A stretch of DNA of 64,000 nt from Methanoregula boonei 6A8 (GTDB lineage: Archaea > Halobacteriota > Methanomicrobia > Methanomicrobiales > Methanospirillaceae), in NCBI RefSeq assembly GCF_000017625.1, contig NC_009712.1:2356001-2420000 (forward strand), read 5' to 3'. Positions 42,552 to 51,312 of this stretch are shown here, piece by piece; the stretch's first letter is position 1; each line of letters begins with the position of its first letter. The notes beneath the pieces were generated by a model. The model made no database searches. It worked only from the letters and a program-made list of their open reading frames with translations, and had not been told where the DNA came from. The position numbers and the translations under genes were made by a program.

Positions 42552-44096
42552 GTGACCGATCCTGCTGATACCCTTGCATTCGACCAGACCCGGCTCGACA
42601 AAGTCCGGGCCCTGCGGGAGAAAGGCATCGACCTCTATCCCCCCACCTTTGACCGGAAGAATACGATCGCGGAGATCAGGACAAAATTCTCAGAGATCAC
42701 CCACGAGAAGAGTGCCGAGGGCGTTGTTACCGCAGGACGGCTCTCCATCATCCGCAACCATGGCAAGACCATCTTTGCAGATCTCGGGGACGAAAGCGGC
42801 AAGATCCAGCTCTACATCAGGAAGGCAGATCTTGGGGACGAGGCATTCGACTTCTTTAACCAGTACATCGAGCGGGGCGATTTTGTCGGCGTGACCGGGC
42901 ACGTCTTCCGGACAAAACTGGGCGAGATCACGATCTGGGTGGACAAAATCCAGCTCCTTACAAAAGCCGTCTGCCCGTTGCCCGAGAAGTTCCACGGCCT
43001 TACCGATGTGGAGAAACGCTACCGGCAGCGGTACGTGGACCTGATTGCAAACGAGGAGGTCCGGCAGAACTTCCGGAACCGGAGCCGGATCCTCTCTTCC
43101 ATCCGGCGCTACCTCTCCGAGCGGGACTTTCTCGAATTCGAAACCCCGATCCTCCAGCCGGTGTACGGCGGTGCGAACGCACGCCCGTTTACCACGTTCC
43201 ACAACTGCCTGGGCCAGAAGCTCTTCCTCCGGATCGCACCCGAGCTGTACTTAAAACGGCTCGTGGTCGGCGGCTTTGAGCGGATCTTTGAGATCGCACG
43301 GAACTTCCGTAACGAGGACATTGACACGCACCACAACCCCGAGTTCACCATGGTAGAGATCTACTGGGCGTACCACGATGTGTATGACATGATGGACCTC
43401 ACCGAGGATTTCCTGGCAACGCTCGTGCAGGAGGTGCACAACAAAACGGAGATCACGTTTGAGGGCACAAGTATCTCCTTTGCAAAACCCCTGCGCAGAC
43501 TCTCGATGGCCGATGCGGTAAAGGAGTACGCCGGGATCGACATCTTTGCCCTGTCGGTGGACGAGCTCCGGGCCTTTGCAATCCAAAACAAGCTCAAGGA
43601 AGCCGAAAAACCCCAGACACAGCGCGAGTTCCTGGTGTACTTCTTCGAGAACATGGTGGAGGAAAAACTGATCCAGCCTACCTTTATCTACGATTTTCCC
43701 GTGGAGAACTCGCCGCTTGCAAAACGCCACCGGACAAAAGAAGGATTCACTGAGCGCTTCGAGCTCTTCATCTACGGCATGGAACTGGCAAACGGTTTCT
43801 CCGAGCTCAACGACCCGCTCGACCAGAAGGAGCGCTTCGAGGCGCAGGACAAAAAACGCCAGCTCGGCGATCTTGAAGCCCAGATGATCGATTACGATTT
43901 CATCAACGCGCTCGGGTACGGCATGCCACCGACCGGGGGCGTGGGCATCGGGATCGACCGGCTCGTGATGCTTCTTACCGGCAACAATTCCATCAAGGAA
44001 GTGATCCTCTTCCCGTCCATGAAGAGCGTTCAGGCAGATGGCGAGGAGGCCGCCGGGAAAACTTCCCCCGCGGCCGAACCGGCGCAGAAGAACTGA
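42552..44096 (+). CDS. lysS: Lysyl-tRNA synthetase, class II
   Basis: This is a bacterial-type class II LysRS of 514 residues, charging tRNA-Lys. Motif 2 shows as FEIARNFRNEDIDTHHNPEF, with FTMVE after it. Motif 3 shows as GMPPTGGVGIGIDRLVMLL. The N-terminal OB-fold anticodon-binding domain lies at about 60-160. A hydrophilic C-terminal extension (about 25 residues, rich in Ala/Glu/Gln) is unusual. Start is a GTG at 42552 with GGAG about 8 bases before it. Archaea use either class I or class II LysRS, so the type helps place the organism. Confidence 0.96.
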   Translation: MTDPADTLAFDQTRLDKVRALREKGIDLYPPTFDRKNTIAEIRTKFSEITHEKSAEGVVTAGRLSIIRNHGKTIFADLGDESGKIQLYIRKADLGDEAFDFFNQYIERGDFVGVTGHVFRTKLGEITIWVDKIQLLTKAVCPLPEKFHGLTDVEKRYRQRYVDLIANEEVRQNFRNRSRILSSIRRYLSERDFLEFETPILQPVYGGANARPFTTFHNCLGQKLFLRIAPELYLKRLVVGGFERIFEIARNFRNEDIDTHHNPEFTMVEIYWAYHDVYDMMDLTEDFLATLVQEVHNKTEITFEGTSISFAKPLRRLSMADAVKEYAGIDIFALSVDELRAFAIQNKLKEAEKPQTQREFLVYFFENMVEEKLIQPTFIYDFPVENSPLAKRHRTKEGFTERFELFIYGMELANGFSELNDPLDQKERFEAQDKKRQLGDLEAQMIDYDFINALGYGMPPTGGVGIGIDRLVMLLTGNNSIKEVILFPSMKSVQADGEEAAGKTSPAAEPAQKN

Positions 44097-44142
44097 TCAC
44101 CCGGCAGAGAAATCCCTTTTTTTCCGGCAAAGAGAGTACCGG

Positions 44143-44481
44143 TTATTTTGCGAGCGTTGAGACGTACGCGATAGCAGCCGAAAAGATCTCTTTGTCGTTC
44201 CGGTACTCTTCTGAGGTGTCCCGGTCAATCCGGATCCATTCCTTCATCTGCCGGCGCCCGAGTGGCACAAACCAGGTGATGCCGGGCTGTCCTGCACGTT
44301 TTGCTGCCATTGCGGCCGGCACCTTGATGCCTACGCCGTTTTCGTACACGCAGGCAAACAGTTTTCCCTTCACGTAATATGCCGGGTACCCGAACATTTT
44401 GCCCGGCTCAACGCCGGGGAGGGCAAGAAGGAGATCGTCCAGGACTGCCTTGTGCCCCGGGTTGTATACGGCAGGTGCCAT
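44143..44481 (-). CDS. TfoX N-terminal domain protein
   Basis: The 112-residue protein matches the TfoX N-terminal fold, with KMFGYPAYYVKGKLFACVYENGVGIKVP (split here as KMFGYPAYYVKGKLF and FACVYENGVGIKVP). In bacteria TfoX proteins regulate competence; stand-alone archaeal members have no known role. It is downstream of the charged protein at 44486, with only 4 bases between. Confidence 0.8.
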   Translation of the reverse strand: MAPAVYNPGHKAVLDDLLLALPGVEPGKMFGYPAYYVKGKLFACVYENGVGIKVPAAMAAKRAGQPGITWFVPLGRRQMKEWIRIDRDTSEEYRNDKEIFSAAIAYVSTLAK

Positions 44482-44485
44482 GCAG

Positions 44486-44857
44486 TTATCCTTCCTTTTG
44501 AGCGTCCGTGCGGGTTGGAGGGGAAAGATCCGGCCCGTCCCATGGCCGGCGCAGCTTCTCCTTTTCCTTTTTGAAAAACGAGAGTGTCACCTGCTCGTCA
44601 GCCCCTTTCGTATCGCGTGATATCCCGGTTTCGTCCCGCGGGCCGGCGCGGCCGCCCATCTTCTCTGCCGGGGGATTGGGATCTTCTCCCTTATGCAGCG
44701 GGGGCATCTCGACCGGTATGGCCGGCTCATCGAGCTCTGCCATCTCGTAGGGCTGGAGGGGGGATATGTCGTCTGCGACAAAATCCTGCTCCTCGGGAAA
44801 GAGCCGGTCTACCTTATAGACACGGGGAAACGGATCGTCATCCGCATCCGGAATCAT
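44486..44857 (-). CDS. Low-complexity charged protein
   Basis: A 123-residue protein rich in Asp, Glu, Pro and Lys and mostly predicted disordered. No domain is recognised. It ends 4 bases before the TfoX-like start, in the same direction, which is the main support for it being a real gene. Confidence 0.5.
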   Translation of the reverse strand: MIPDADDDPFPRVYKVDRLFPEEQDFVADDISPLQPYEMAELDEPAIPVEMPPLHKGEDPNPPAEKMGGRAGPRDETGISRDTKGADEQVTLSFFKKEKEKLRRPWDGPDLSPPTRTDAQKEG

Positions 44858-45030
44858 AGACGATCATGGGTGCGGTGCGGGCAAGAATCTTGTGCCAAAA
44901 AAACCGGTAAACATCAATCCATCAAAGAAAGAGAAGAGGGAATACACCGGATTACTTCAGCAGGTTTTTATCTTTTTTATGGTAACCAAGAAGAGGATTT
45001 GATCAAATCCGGTCAAATGCGAGGTAAACA

Positions 45031-45270
45031 ATGAGCTTAGTCTGGCACCACCGCCTGTCCAAACAGATCCAGGAACTTGGATTCGATATCGACAAAGAAA
45101 CCCTTGTGGTCACCCGCAATGATGGCGTCCGGCGCTTCTATGGCCCGGTCAGCTATGAAACGTATGTGCAGATCAGCCGGTCATCTTTTCCCGAATACCT
45201 GATTAAGGAGATCATCGAAGGAAAAGTGCCCCAGACCGGCCACCGGCTGCCGGTAAAGTGGGCGCCGTAA
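45031..45270 (+). CDS. Small conserved protein
   Basis: The 79-residue protein begins MSLVWHHRLSKQIQELG and continues with YGPVSYETYVQISRSSFPEYL, a compact alpha/beta arrangement. A GAGGT lies upstream of the start, and an imperfect direct repeat TCAAATCCGG / TCAAATGCGA lies around 45004-45020. I do not recognise the family. It is followed by a clear terminator. Confidence 0.65.
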   Translation: MSLVWHHRLSKQIQELGFDIDKETLVVTRNDGVRRFYGPVSYETYVQISRSSFPEYLIKEIIEGKVPQTGHRLPVKWAP

Positions 45271-45298
45271 GGATCCCAAGGGATCCCGCTCTTTTTTT
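45271..45298 (+). terminator. Hairpin terminator
   Basis: A perfect inverted repeat, GGATCCC, 2-base loop, GGGATCC (45271-45286), is followed by CGCTC and seven T residues. It lies right after the stop codon of the preceding gene. Confidence 0.65.
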
Positions 45299-45413
45299 AA
45301 TTAATATCGGGTCGATGCCCTTTAGGGAACGATCTTCCCGGAAAAGCCGATAAAAATTGCCGGAAGTGAGTACTATACTGAATTATAAATAGCACAAGCC
45401 GGAAGATGAGGGT

Positions 45414-45833
45414 ATGGAAACAGTAGCAGTGCTGGTAGATTCCCGGGCAGGACGCACCCGGAGTGCCGCTGTGGCAATTGCGGAAGTGTCGGGTGTGAGC
45501 GTCGGGGACATAAAAAAACCGCTGCCTGATGCAGAGATCCTTTTCCTCGGGAGCGGAATGTATGGCACCGGGCCGGGGGATTATATGAATCGCCTTCTGG
45601 AGGAGGGCACATTTACCGGAAGGAAGGTTGCCCTCTTTGCAACGGCAACGTATCCCCGGGATGGAGAGAAGATGCTTGGCAATATGGCAGAAACCCTGGA
45701 AAAGAAGGGCGCGACAATTGTCGGGAACACAGGAAGTGTCCGGGGCAAACTGATTATCAGCAGGTACCTGCGCCTGCATCCGGAGGATCTGGAAGAGTTC
45801 AGGAACTGGGCCCGGGAGATTGTGGGGAATTAG
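45414..45833 (+). CDS. Flavodoxin-fold protein
   Basis: The 139-residue protein is a flavodoxin-like fold: VAVLVDSRAGRTRSAAVAIAE corresponds to the FMN phosphate loop, then ILFLGSGMYGTGPGDYM and VALFATATYP are the following strands and loops. Sequence is short, like methanogen flavodoxins that act with iron-sulfur or reductase partners. A TATA-like stretch occurs near 45375. No partner gene lies adjacent. Confidence 0.82.
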   Translation: METVAVLVDSRAGRTRSAAVAIAEVSGVSVGDIKKPLPDAEILFLGSGMYGTGPGDYMNRLLEEGTFTGRKVALFATATYPRDGEKMLGNMAETLEKKGATIVGNTGSVRGKLIISRYLRLHPEDLEEFRNWAREIVGN

Positions 45834-45995
45834 CCCGCGTTGATTCTGCCTCTGGTGGCCCGATCCTCTGCCGCAATCTCCTGCTGCCCATTGGGCTGAC
45901 AATTGTTACTTGCGATTAATATCTTTATTTTCAGGCATTCCGTTTATCAGAACCCTGCTTTTTTCCGGGAGACCTGCATCCTGCACGGTGCCGGA
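45834..45995. other. Intergenic spacer
   Basis: No gene supported; the reading frame at 45903 has no start signals or family match. Confidence 0.4.
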
Positions 45996-47063
45996 CTACG
46001 GGCTGACCGCTACCCGTCGTCCACCGGTGAACGCATCATTCTTGCGTTTTTTATGAATCGCGATCTCGAGGTTTGCAAAAAGTTCCTGCCGGTTGATCGG
46101 CTTGACCAGGTAGCCTTCTGATTCTGTCAGCACCACCCGCCGGATGCTCTCGTCGTCCGGCTGGGCTGTCATGAAAATGGTTGGGGTGCTGTACAGCTCC
46201 TTGATCTGGCGTGCCGTCTCGATGCCATCTATGTCGCCCTCGATGTGGATGTCGATAAGGATCACATCCACCCGGTTTTCTCCGCGGGCCAGGGCAAGCG
46301 CCTCTTCGCCGCTCACGGCAATCCCGACAACCGTGTAGCCGATCTCCATGAGCAGGGTCTCGAGCATCTGGGAGAAGTGTACATCATCTTCGACCAGGAG
46401 GATACGCTTTTCATCGGGGTTTGCGGCATTTTTGGGCATGATGTGACTGCGGACAGGTTTTCTGGCGTTTTTGATTTCTGCCGGTCGCAGTGCGCCGGGA
46501 CCGGATTCCTGTCCCTGTAGTCTCTGGGTAAACTGCTCGAGTGCGGCCTGTAACTTATCGGATTCTTTACGGAGTTCGGTGATCCTCTGGGTATTTTTCG
46601 AGTCGGCTTCTTTTAAGGCACCCAGCTCGTTCTCTTTTTCCTGGAACAGCTGGATGTACCGGTCTATGACCGATCTCAGCCTCCCGCATTCATTCTCCAG
46701 TTCAACCAGGCGCCGGGCATTCTTTTGTTCTGACTCTTTGAGCATCCCCAGTTCCTGTTCCCGGGTGTCAAGGACATCGTGAATGTTACCGGTGGAATTT
46801 TTCAGGGAGTCATGCTCTTTTCTGAGCCGGGAATACTGGTTTTTCTGGTTCTCCAGATCGCTGTAGAGCTGGCGGATTCGGATTTCTGCCTGTTCGTTTT
46901 GCGCATACAGGGCATTGAGTTCGCCGATGATTGTCCGGAGTTCGTTGCCGGCAGCAGCATTCAGGTGCCCGATCCGGTCCCAGCCAAACAGCCGGTCAAA
47001 AAAACCAAGAGATTTGATATTTTCGAGCAGATTTCGCAGATTGTCGGTTGAAGAAACAGCCAT
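45996..47063 (-). CDS. Coiled-coil protein with C-terminal receiver domain
   Basis: The first ~220 residues are a coiled coil. It includes a 42-residue repeat, seen as EQELGMLKE (102), ENELGALKE (144) and a decayed ESGPGALRP (186). The C-terminal ~120 residues form a response-regulator receiver: D226-D227, phospho-acceptor D271 (ILIDIHIEGD), T299 (FMTA) and K321 (LVKP). The usual order of receiver first is reversed. It probably takes part in a two-component pathway, but no kinase is adjacent. Confidence 0.88.
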   Translation of the reverse strand: MAVSSTDNLRNLLENIKSLGFFDRLFGWDRIGHLNAAAGNELRTIIGELNALYAQNEQAEIRIRQLYSDLENQKNQYSRLRKEHDSLKNSTGNIHDVLDTREQELGMLKESEQKNARRLVELENECGRLRSVIDRYIQLFQEKENELGALKEADSKNTQRITELRKESDKLQAALEQFTQRLQGQESGPGALRPAEIKNARKPVRSHIMPKNAANPDEKRILLVEDDVHFSQMLETLLMEIGYTVVGIAVSGEEALALARGENRVDVILIDIHIEGDIDGIETARQIKELYSTPTIFMTAQPDDESIRRVVLTESEGYLVKPINRQELFANLEIAIHKKRKNDAFTGGRRVAVSP

Positions 47064-47825
47064 ATAAATCTCTTATTTTACAAAACGAGTTGGAGATATA
47101 AATAGATTCTGTTAATATCACAATTGATCTCTGTATTTTTATCCCGTAGAAAATATTCCGGGAAATTTTTCCGGCAGGTTTTGCACAGAGGCGAATCGTT
47201 ATTCCCCGGATAATCCCGGTTGAGATCCGCTTCATTGTTTCAAGCTTGAGGATCTGCTTGATCTCATTTACCGGGAAGAGTGCAGAGTTGTTTTCGAACG
47301 CGACAAAATTCTCAAAGCCGGTAGATCGTTTCCGGGTCTTTTCCACGGATCCCGTATTTTCCTAAAACATTTTCGAAAAAAAACACGCCAACCTTCCGCA
47401 GTGGGGCCTCCGACGTGAGATATGGGGAGCATTCCGCGGTTTTCTGGCCAAAATATGCCCGTAAAACCGTCAATTTCCGACCCCGCGATTAAAGGCTCAC
47501 CAAGGCCTTTTGCGGGCCGATCGGCATTCACACGGGCAAAAGTATGTGGAAAATGAAAACTCACCCAGATCCTGGGGGTCTTTTTTGGGGCACAATTTGC
47601 AGGAATTTCAGCAATCAGGGCGATTATAACGGGATTTCCCGGCACCTCCAAATCCGGGCGTTTTACGGGGTTTCCCGGAGGGGTTTGAGGAGAATCCGGG
47701 GGAGATACGGGCTCCATTTTCTGAGGGGAAACTGCAGATCTGATGACCGGAAAATGAGGATCTGTAAGAGTCCCACACCCTTAAATCCCCTCATTCCATA
47801 AAGTAATACCAAGGATAATCGCCCG
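47064..47825. other. Long intergenic stretch
   Basis: About 760 bases lie between the receiver gene and the methyltransferase gene. Several long frames cross it; the best, on the minus strand at 47268-47717, encodes 149 residues but has no start signal, no family match and skewed composition. A T-rich segment near 47800 may be a promoter for the methyltransferase gene. I see no CRISPR, tRNA or transposase. Confidence 0.45.
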
Positions 47826-48830
47826 ATGACATCCTCAGCAATCCCCCCTCAAATCGATCTGGCATTTCTTAATCCGCTGATCGAAGAGGTTGGTATTCAG
47901 AAGGCTATCCCAGCAATATCAAAAAATGCTAATCTCATCAAAAAGATCGAAGCGATCACCCGGCTTGTGCAGACGGAACACAAACTGGTTCTCGGTGATG
48001 CCCGCGATCTCTCCAGTATCGATGATGAATCCGTTCATCTCATTGTCACCTCTCCACCATACTGGAGCCTGAAAAAATACCACGAGTCGGACGGGCAACT
48101 AGGGAACATTCAGGACTATGAGGCGTTCCTTCCAGAACTCGATAAAGTATGGGCAGAATGTTACCGGATCCTTGCCAAGGGCGGGCGGCTTATTGTGGTC
48201 GTTGGCGATGTGTGTCTTTCGCGAAAGGAGGCAGGGCGGCACCTCGTGATGCCTCTCCATGCCAGCATCATCGAATCCTGCCGCAGGATCGGTTTTGATA
48301 ATCTCTCACCCATTATCTGGCATAAGATCGCCAATGCTACGTTCGAAGTCAGCAACGGAGGTGGGGGAATCCTCGGGAAACCCTTTGAGCCTAACGGTGT
48401 GATAAAAAATGATATCGAGTTTATCCTGATGCAGAGAAAGCCTGGTGCCTACCGAAAACCGGATACCGAAAAGCGATTGCTGAGTACCATATCGCAAGAG
48501 AACCACAAGTTATGGTTCCGGCAGATCTGGACTGATATCCCCGGTGCATCTACACAGGATCACCCGGCGCCGTACCCGGTTGAACTTTCCACCCGACTGA
48601 TACGAATGTTCAGTTTCGTTGGCGACACAGTGCTCGATCCCTTCGTGGGAACCGGTACAACAATGCTCTCCGCAGCCGCCACAGGGCGGAATAGTATCGG
48701 AATAGAGATAGATCCTAGGTATCTCGAGTATGCATACCAACGGCTGCGGAAGCAGGGGATCATGATAGAAACTCCGCAGACCGTGAAAAAATACCAGCAG
48801 ACACTATCCGGGGATTTCCCGTACCGGTGA
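47826..48830 (+). CDS. Site-specific DNA methyltransferase
   Basis: An amino methyltransferase with the catalytic motif TSPPYW (residues 75-80), a motif order with the target-recognition middle region, and the SAM-binding VLDPFVGTGTTMLSA near residue 265. The pattern is that of the SPPY/W class, usually N4-cytosine. It overlaps the following restriction gene by 4 bases. The R-M pair is presumably a type II system that protects a palindromic site. Confidence 0.9.
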   Translation: MTSSAIPPQIDLAFLNPLIEEVGIQKAIPAISKNANLIKKIEAITRLVQTEHKLVLGDARDLSSIDDESVHLIVTSPPYWSLKKYHESDGQLGNIQDYEAFLPELDKVWAECYRILAKGGRLIVVVGDVCLSRKEAGRHLVMPLHASIIESCRRIGFDNLSPIIWHKIANATFEVSNGGGGILGKPFEPNGVIKNDIEFILMQRKPGAYRKPDTEKRLLSTISQENHKLWFRQIWTDIPGASTQDHPAPYPVELSTRLIRMFSFVGDTVLDPFVGTGTTMLSAAATGRNSIGIEIDPRYLEYAYQRLRKQGIMIETPQTVKKYQQTLSGDFPYR

Positions 48831-49555
48831 GGTCACAAATGGACGAAAAGATTGTTAATGCTGTTCGGTCCTACCGGACTATCCGGAAGAGACAGATTAC
48901 AAAACAGACGGAGTCTGGAAGACACGATCAGGGAACCCGCGGTGCGGCAACCGGCGGGGCACAGATGGACGCCTTTGCCGATCTCATCTGTTCGGCAATC
49001 ACAGAGGCCGGGATTCCTGAATCGGCTATTTTCCAAAAAACTGCTGTAGAACTGCCGGGCTACTACCGGCCGGAAAAGAAATGGGATATTGTGGTAGTCC
49101 AGAAGGGTGTGCTTGGCGCAGTCATTGAACTGAAATCCCAGATGGGCCCGTCGTTTGGAAATAATTTCAATAACCGAAGCGAGGAGGCACTCGGGAGTGC
49201 CACGGATATCTGGGTCGCATTCCGGGAGAAACGATTCGGGAGCCGGATGTTCCGACCGTGGCTGGGGTACCTTTTCCTTCTAGAGGACTGCCCGGAATCG
49301 ACCGCCCCGGTTGCGGTTCGGGAGCCACACTTTGCCATCGATGAAATATTCAGGGATGCTTCGTACAAAAAACGGTACGAGATCCTCTGCGAGAGGCTTA
49401 TTCTCGAACGGCTCTATGAATCGTCCTGTTTTATTACAGCCCGGTTTGAAAGTACAGATATCCATGTCGATGAACCCAATCCGAACCTGTCATTCGAGCA
49501 TTTTATTGGTTCGCTTAAAGGTCATATGCAGATGCTCAGTAACCAGATGAAATAA
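48827..49555 (+). CDS. PaeR7I/XhoI-type restriction endonuclease
   Basis: The 242-residue protein matches the PaeR7I family: KKWDIVVVQKGVLGAVIELK contains D87 and E101-x-K103 as the PD-(D/E)xK catalytic set, and SQMGPSFGNNFNNRSEE follows as in family members. Relatives recognise CTCGAG. Start is either GTG 48827, overlapping the methylase stop, or ATG 48839. Confidence 0.9.
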   Translation: MRSQMDEKIVNAVRSYRTIRKRQITKQTESGRHDQGTRGAATGGAQMDAFADLICSAITEAGIPESAIFQKTAVELPGYYRPEKKWDIVVVQKGVLGAVIELKSQMGPSFGNNFNNRSEEALGSATDIWVAFREKRFGSRMFRPWLGYLFLLEDCPESTAPVAVREPHFAIDEIFRDASYKKRYEILCERLILERLYESSCFITARFESTDIHVDEPNPNLSFEHFIGSLKGHMQMLSNQMK

Positions 49556-49557
49556 CC

Positions 49558-50133
49558 ATGCCTCCGCACTCCCACGCCCGCGACGTCTTCTCTGCCGAAC
49601 ACGCTTCCCATCTCGACACGAAATTCCGCCGCATTCTCTATCGCCCCGACCGGCTCGCGGAAAGGTACGTGAAGCCCGGCGACCGGGTCCTCGACTTCGG
49701 CTGCGGCCCGGGATTTTTTACCCGCGAGTTTGCAAAGCGTGTCGGGGACAAGGGATGCGTGATTGCCGCCGACCTCCAGGAAGAGATGCTTGCAATCGTC
49801 CGGGAAAAACTTTCGGCCGAAGGCCTCATGCCCCGGGTAAAAACGCACCGGTGCAAGCCGGACTCGCTTGATCTTTTACCGGACCGTGACGGGCAGGTCA
49901 ACGCGGCCTTTGCGATCTTTGTTGTCCACGAAGTCCCAGACCGGGAAAAACTCTTCTCCGAGATCGCCGCTATGCTTGCGCCCGGCGGGATTTTTTTCTA
50001 TTCCGAACCGCCGTTTTTGGTTTCGGGAACGGAGTTCCGCGAGAACCTGACGATTCTGGAAAAACGCGGGCTTGAGGTAGTGGAGACCCGGAGATATTTC
50101 GTGAACCGGGCGGCCGTGCTTAAAAAAAGGTAA
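49558..50133 (+). CDS. Class I SAM-dependent methyltransferase
   Basis: A 191-residue methyltransferase. Motif I is RVLDFGCGPGFFTREFA near residue 43, the following VIAADLQEEMLAIV forms the adenosine-binding strand, and FVVHEVPDREKLF and GGIFFYSEPPFLV follow in the usual order. Substrate unknown. It begins 2 bases after the restriction gene stop in the same direction and could be part of that operon, although it lacks DNA-methylase signatures. Confidence 0.85.
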   Translation: MPPHSHARDVFSAEHASHLDTKFRRILYRPDRLAERYVKPGDRVLDFGCGPGFFTREFAKRVGDKGCVIAADLQEEMLAIVREKLSAEGLMPRVKTHRCKPDSLDLLPDRDGQVNAAFAIFVVHEVPDREKLFSEIAAMLAPGGIFFYSEPPFLVSGTEFRENLTILEKRGLEVVETRRYFVNRAAVLKKR

Positions 50134-50134
50134 A

Positions 50135-50358
50135 GGGGGTGGGTGGGGATCACCCCCCCCTCTCCACTTTTTTCTCAAAAGGGGGGTACCCCCTCCTCCC
50201 CTTTGATCCGATCCGGCCCGGCACCGGTGCATGCAGGAGTCCTGCAGCCGGATATTTCACGCCGGAAGTTCCGCACGAACATACCCTTGTTGCCCCTGCA
50301 AAATTAGTTTAGTACCCGGATCCGGGGGAGGGGGGTGGCCCCCACCCCCTCCCTCCCT
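50135..50358. repeat. GC-rich modular repeat, locus B
   Basis: Three G-run/C-run modules recur here in the same order as at 11611-11801. Module 1 is at 50135-50165 (GGGGGTGGGTGGGG and a C run). Module 2 is at 50179-50196 around GGGGGGTACCCCC. Module 3 is at 50322-50358 (GGGGGAGGGGGGTGG and C runs). The modules lie farther apart than in locus A. The nearby GAGGGGCACCCTCC is a further related piece. They may be structured RNA or DNA elements; the surrounding 150 bases have no gene. Confidence 0.75.
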
Positions 50359-50527
50359 TTTCGGTAAACTGAGGGGCACCCTCCCTCTTTGTGTCCGGAC
50401 ATGTGGGGTCCCCACGCTGGTACCGGCCGGTTGCAGGAAAAGTCACCAAAAAAACTGTCGCGTGTTCTGGAACAGACAAAAGGGGCACTTGAAAAAATAA
50501 AAAGGGAAGGAGAACGGTGCCGGGAAA

Positions 50528-50722
50528 TCAGTGCTTGTGACCGGCCTTCTCCTCGTCGTGATGGATCAGCCGGCACTTGTTCACGCACTCCCAGTTCTCG
50601 GGCAGGAATTTTCCGTCCGGGCCGGCTTTCATTGTGGCATGATATTTTTCGCCACAGACCAGGCATTCCATCAGGCCGCTCTTCTCGTCAACCACGCGGG
50701 TGGTGTGTTCCCTGGTGCTCAT
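50528..50722 (-). CDS. Small Cys/His zinc protein
   Basis: From ATG 50722 this 64-residue protein has CLVCG and CVNKC pairs (C-x2-C and C-x3-C) and a His-rich tail (HHDEEKAGHKH). It resembles a one-zinc ribbon. It lies in the unit that contains rlmH. Confidence 0.6.
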   Translation of the reverse strand: MSTREHTTRVVDEKSGLMECLVCGEKYHATMKAGPDGKFLPENWECVNKCRLIHHDEEKAGHKH

Positions 50723-50777
50723 GGAAGAGTGGTCTTGTGCGTCCGGTTCATATAGGTGTGGATCGGGGACCAGGGGA

Positions 50778-51257
50778 TTATTTGTGATAGGGCTCGCCGC
50801 TGTTGATCCGGCAGGCCCGGTAGAGCTGCTCCACAAGGATCAGGCGTGCCATCGGATGGGTAAAGGTCAGGGGAGAGAGCGAGAGCCGGAACGCGGCCCG
50901 GTTGATCACTGCATCGGAAAGGCCGAGATCTCCGCCGATCACAAAAGCGATCGTGTTCGTACCCGCAAGCTGCCAGTCGTGCATCCGGGCGGCAAGCTCA
51001 ATGCTGGATATTTCCGTTCCCCGGAGATCGAGCGCTACCACGTACGCACGCTCTGGGATCGCAGCAAGGATCCGCCCGCCCTCTTTCTCTTTTGCAAGCT
51101 CTTCCTGGCCGGCCGGGGCCCGGGTTCCCCGGTGCTCTTCAGGGATTTCAACAATGGAAAGTTTCAGGTACGGGGAAAGGCGCTTGGTATATTCCGCGAT
51201 CCCCTCGGAAAGAAACCGCTCCTTGATCTTTCCCACCGCAATAATGCGAACCTGCAT
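50778..51257 (-). CDS. rlmH: rRNA large-subunit methyltransferase RlmH
   Basis: RlmH methylates a pseudouridine in helix 69 of 23S rRNA. The SPOUT-fold marks are FVIGGDLGLS, SLSPLTFTHPMARLILVEQLYRACRI (in two pieces: SLSPLTFTHPMARL and LVEQLYRACRI) and the end SGEPYHK. The 159-residue length is exact for the family. A longer frame to 51479 adds unmatched residues, so ATG 51257 was used. RlmH is scarce among archaea. Confidence 0.92.
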   Translation of the reverse strand: MQVRIIAVGKIKERFLSEGIAEYTKRLSPYLKLSIVEIPEEHRGTRAPAGQEELAKEKEGGRILAAIPERAYVVALDLRGTEISSIELAARMHDWQLAGTNTIAFVIGGDLGLSDAVINRAAFRLSLSPLTFTHPMARLILVEQLYRACRINSGEPYHK

Positions 51258-51312
51258 GATCTTTTCCTTAAAACGTCCTGAGGCAAAAAGAGTACGGTCC
51301 CCACGGCGGGTC

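Noticed and set aside
46996-47346. Minus-strand frame overlapping the receiver gene start
   Set aside because: Overlaps a well-supported gene and has no start signal or recognisable domain.
47268-47717. 149-codon minus-strand frame in the gap before the methyltransferase gene
   Set aside because: No start signal, no recognised family and skewed amino-acid content; not listed as a gene.
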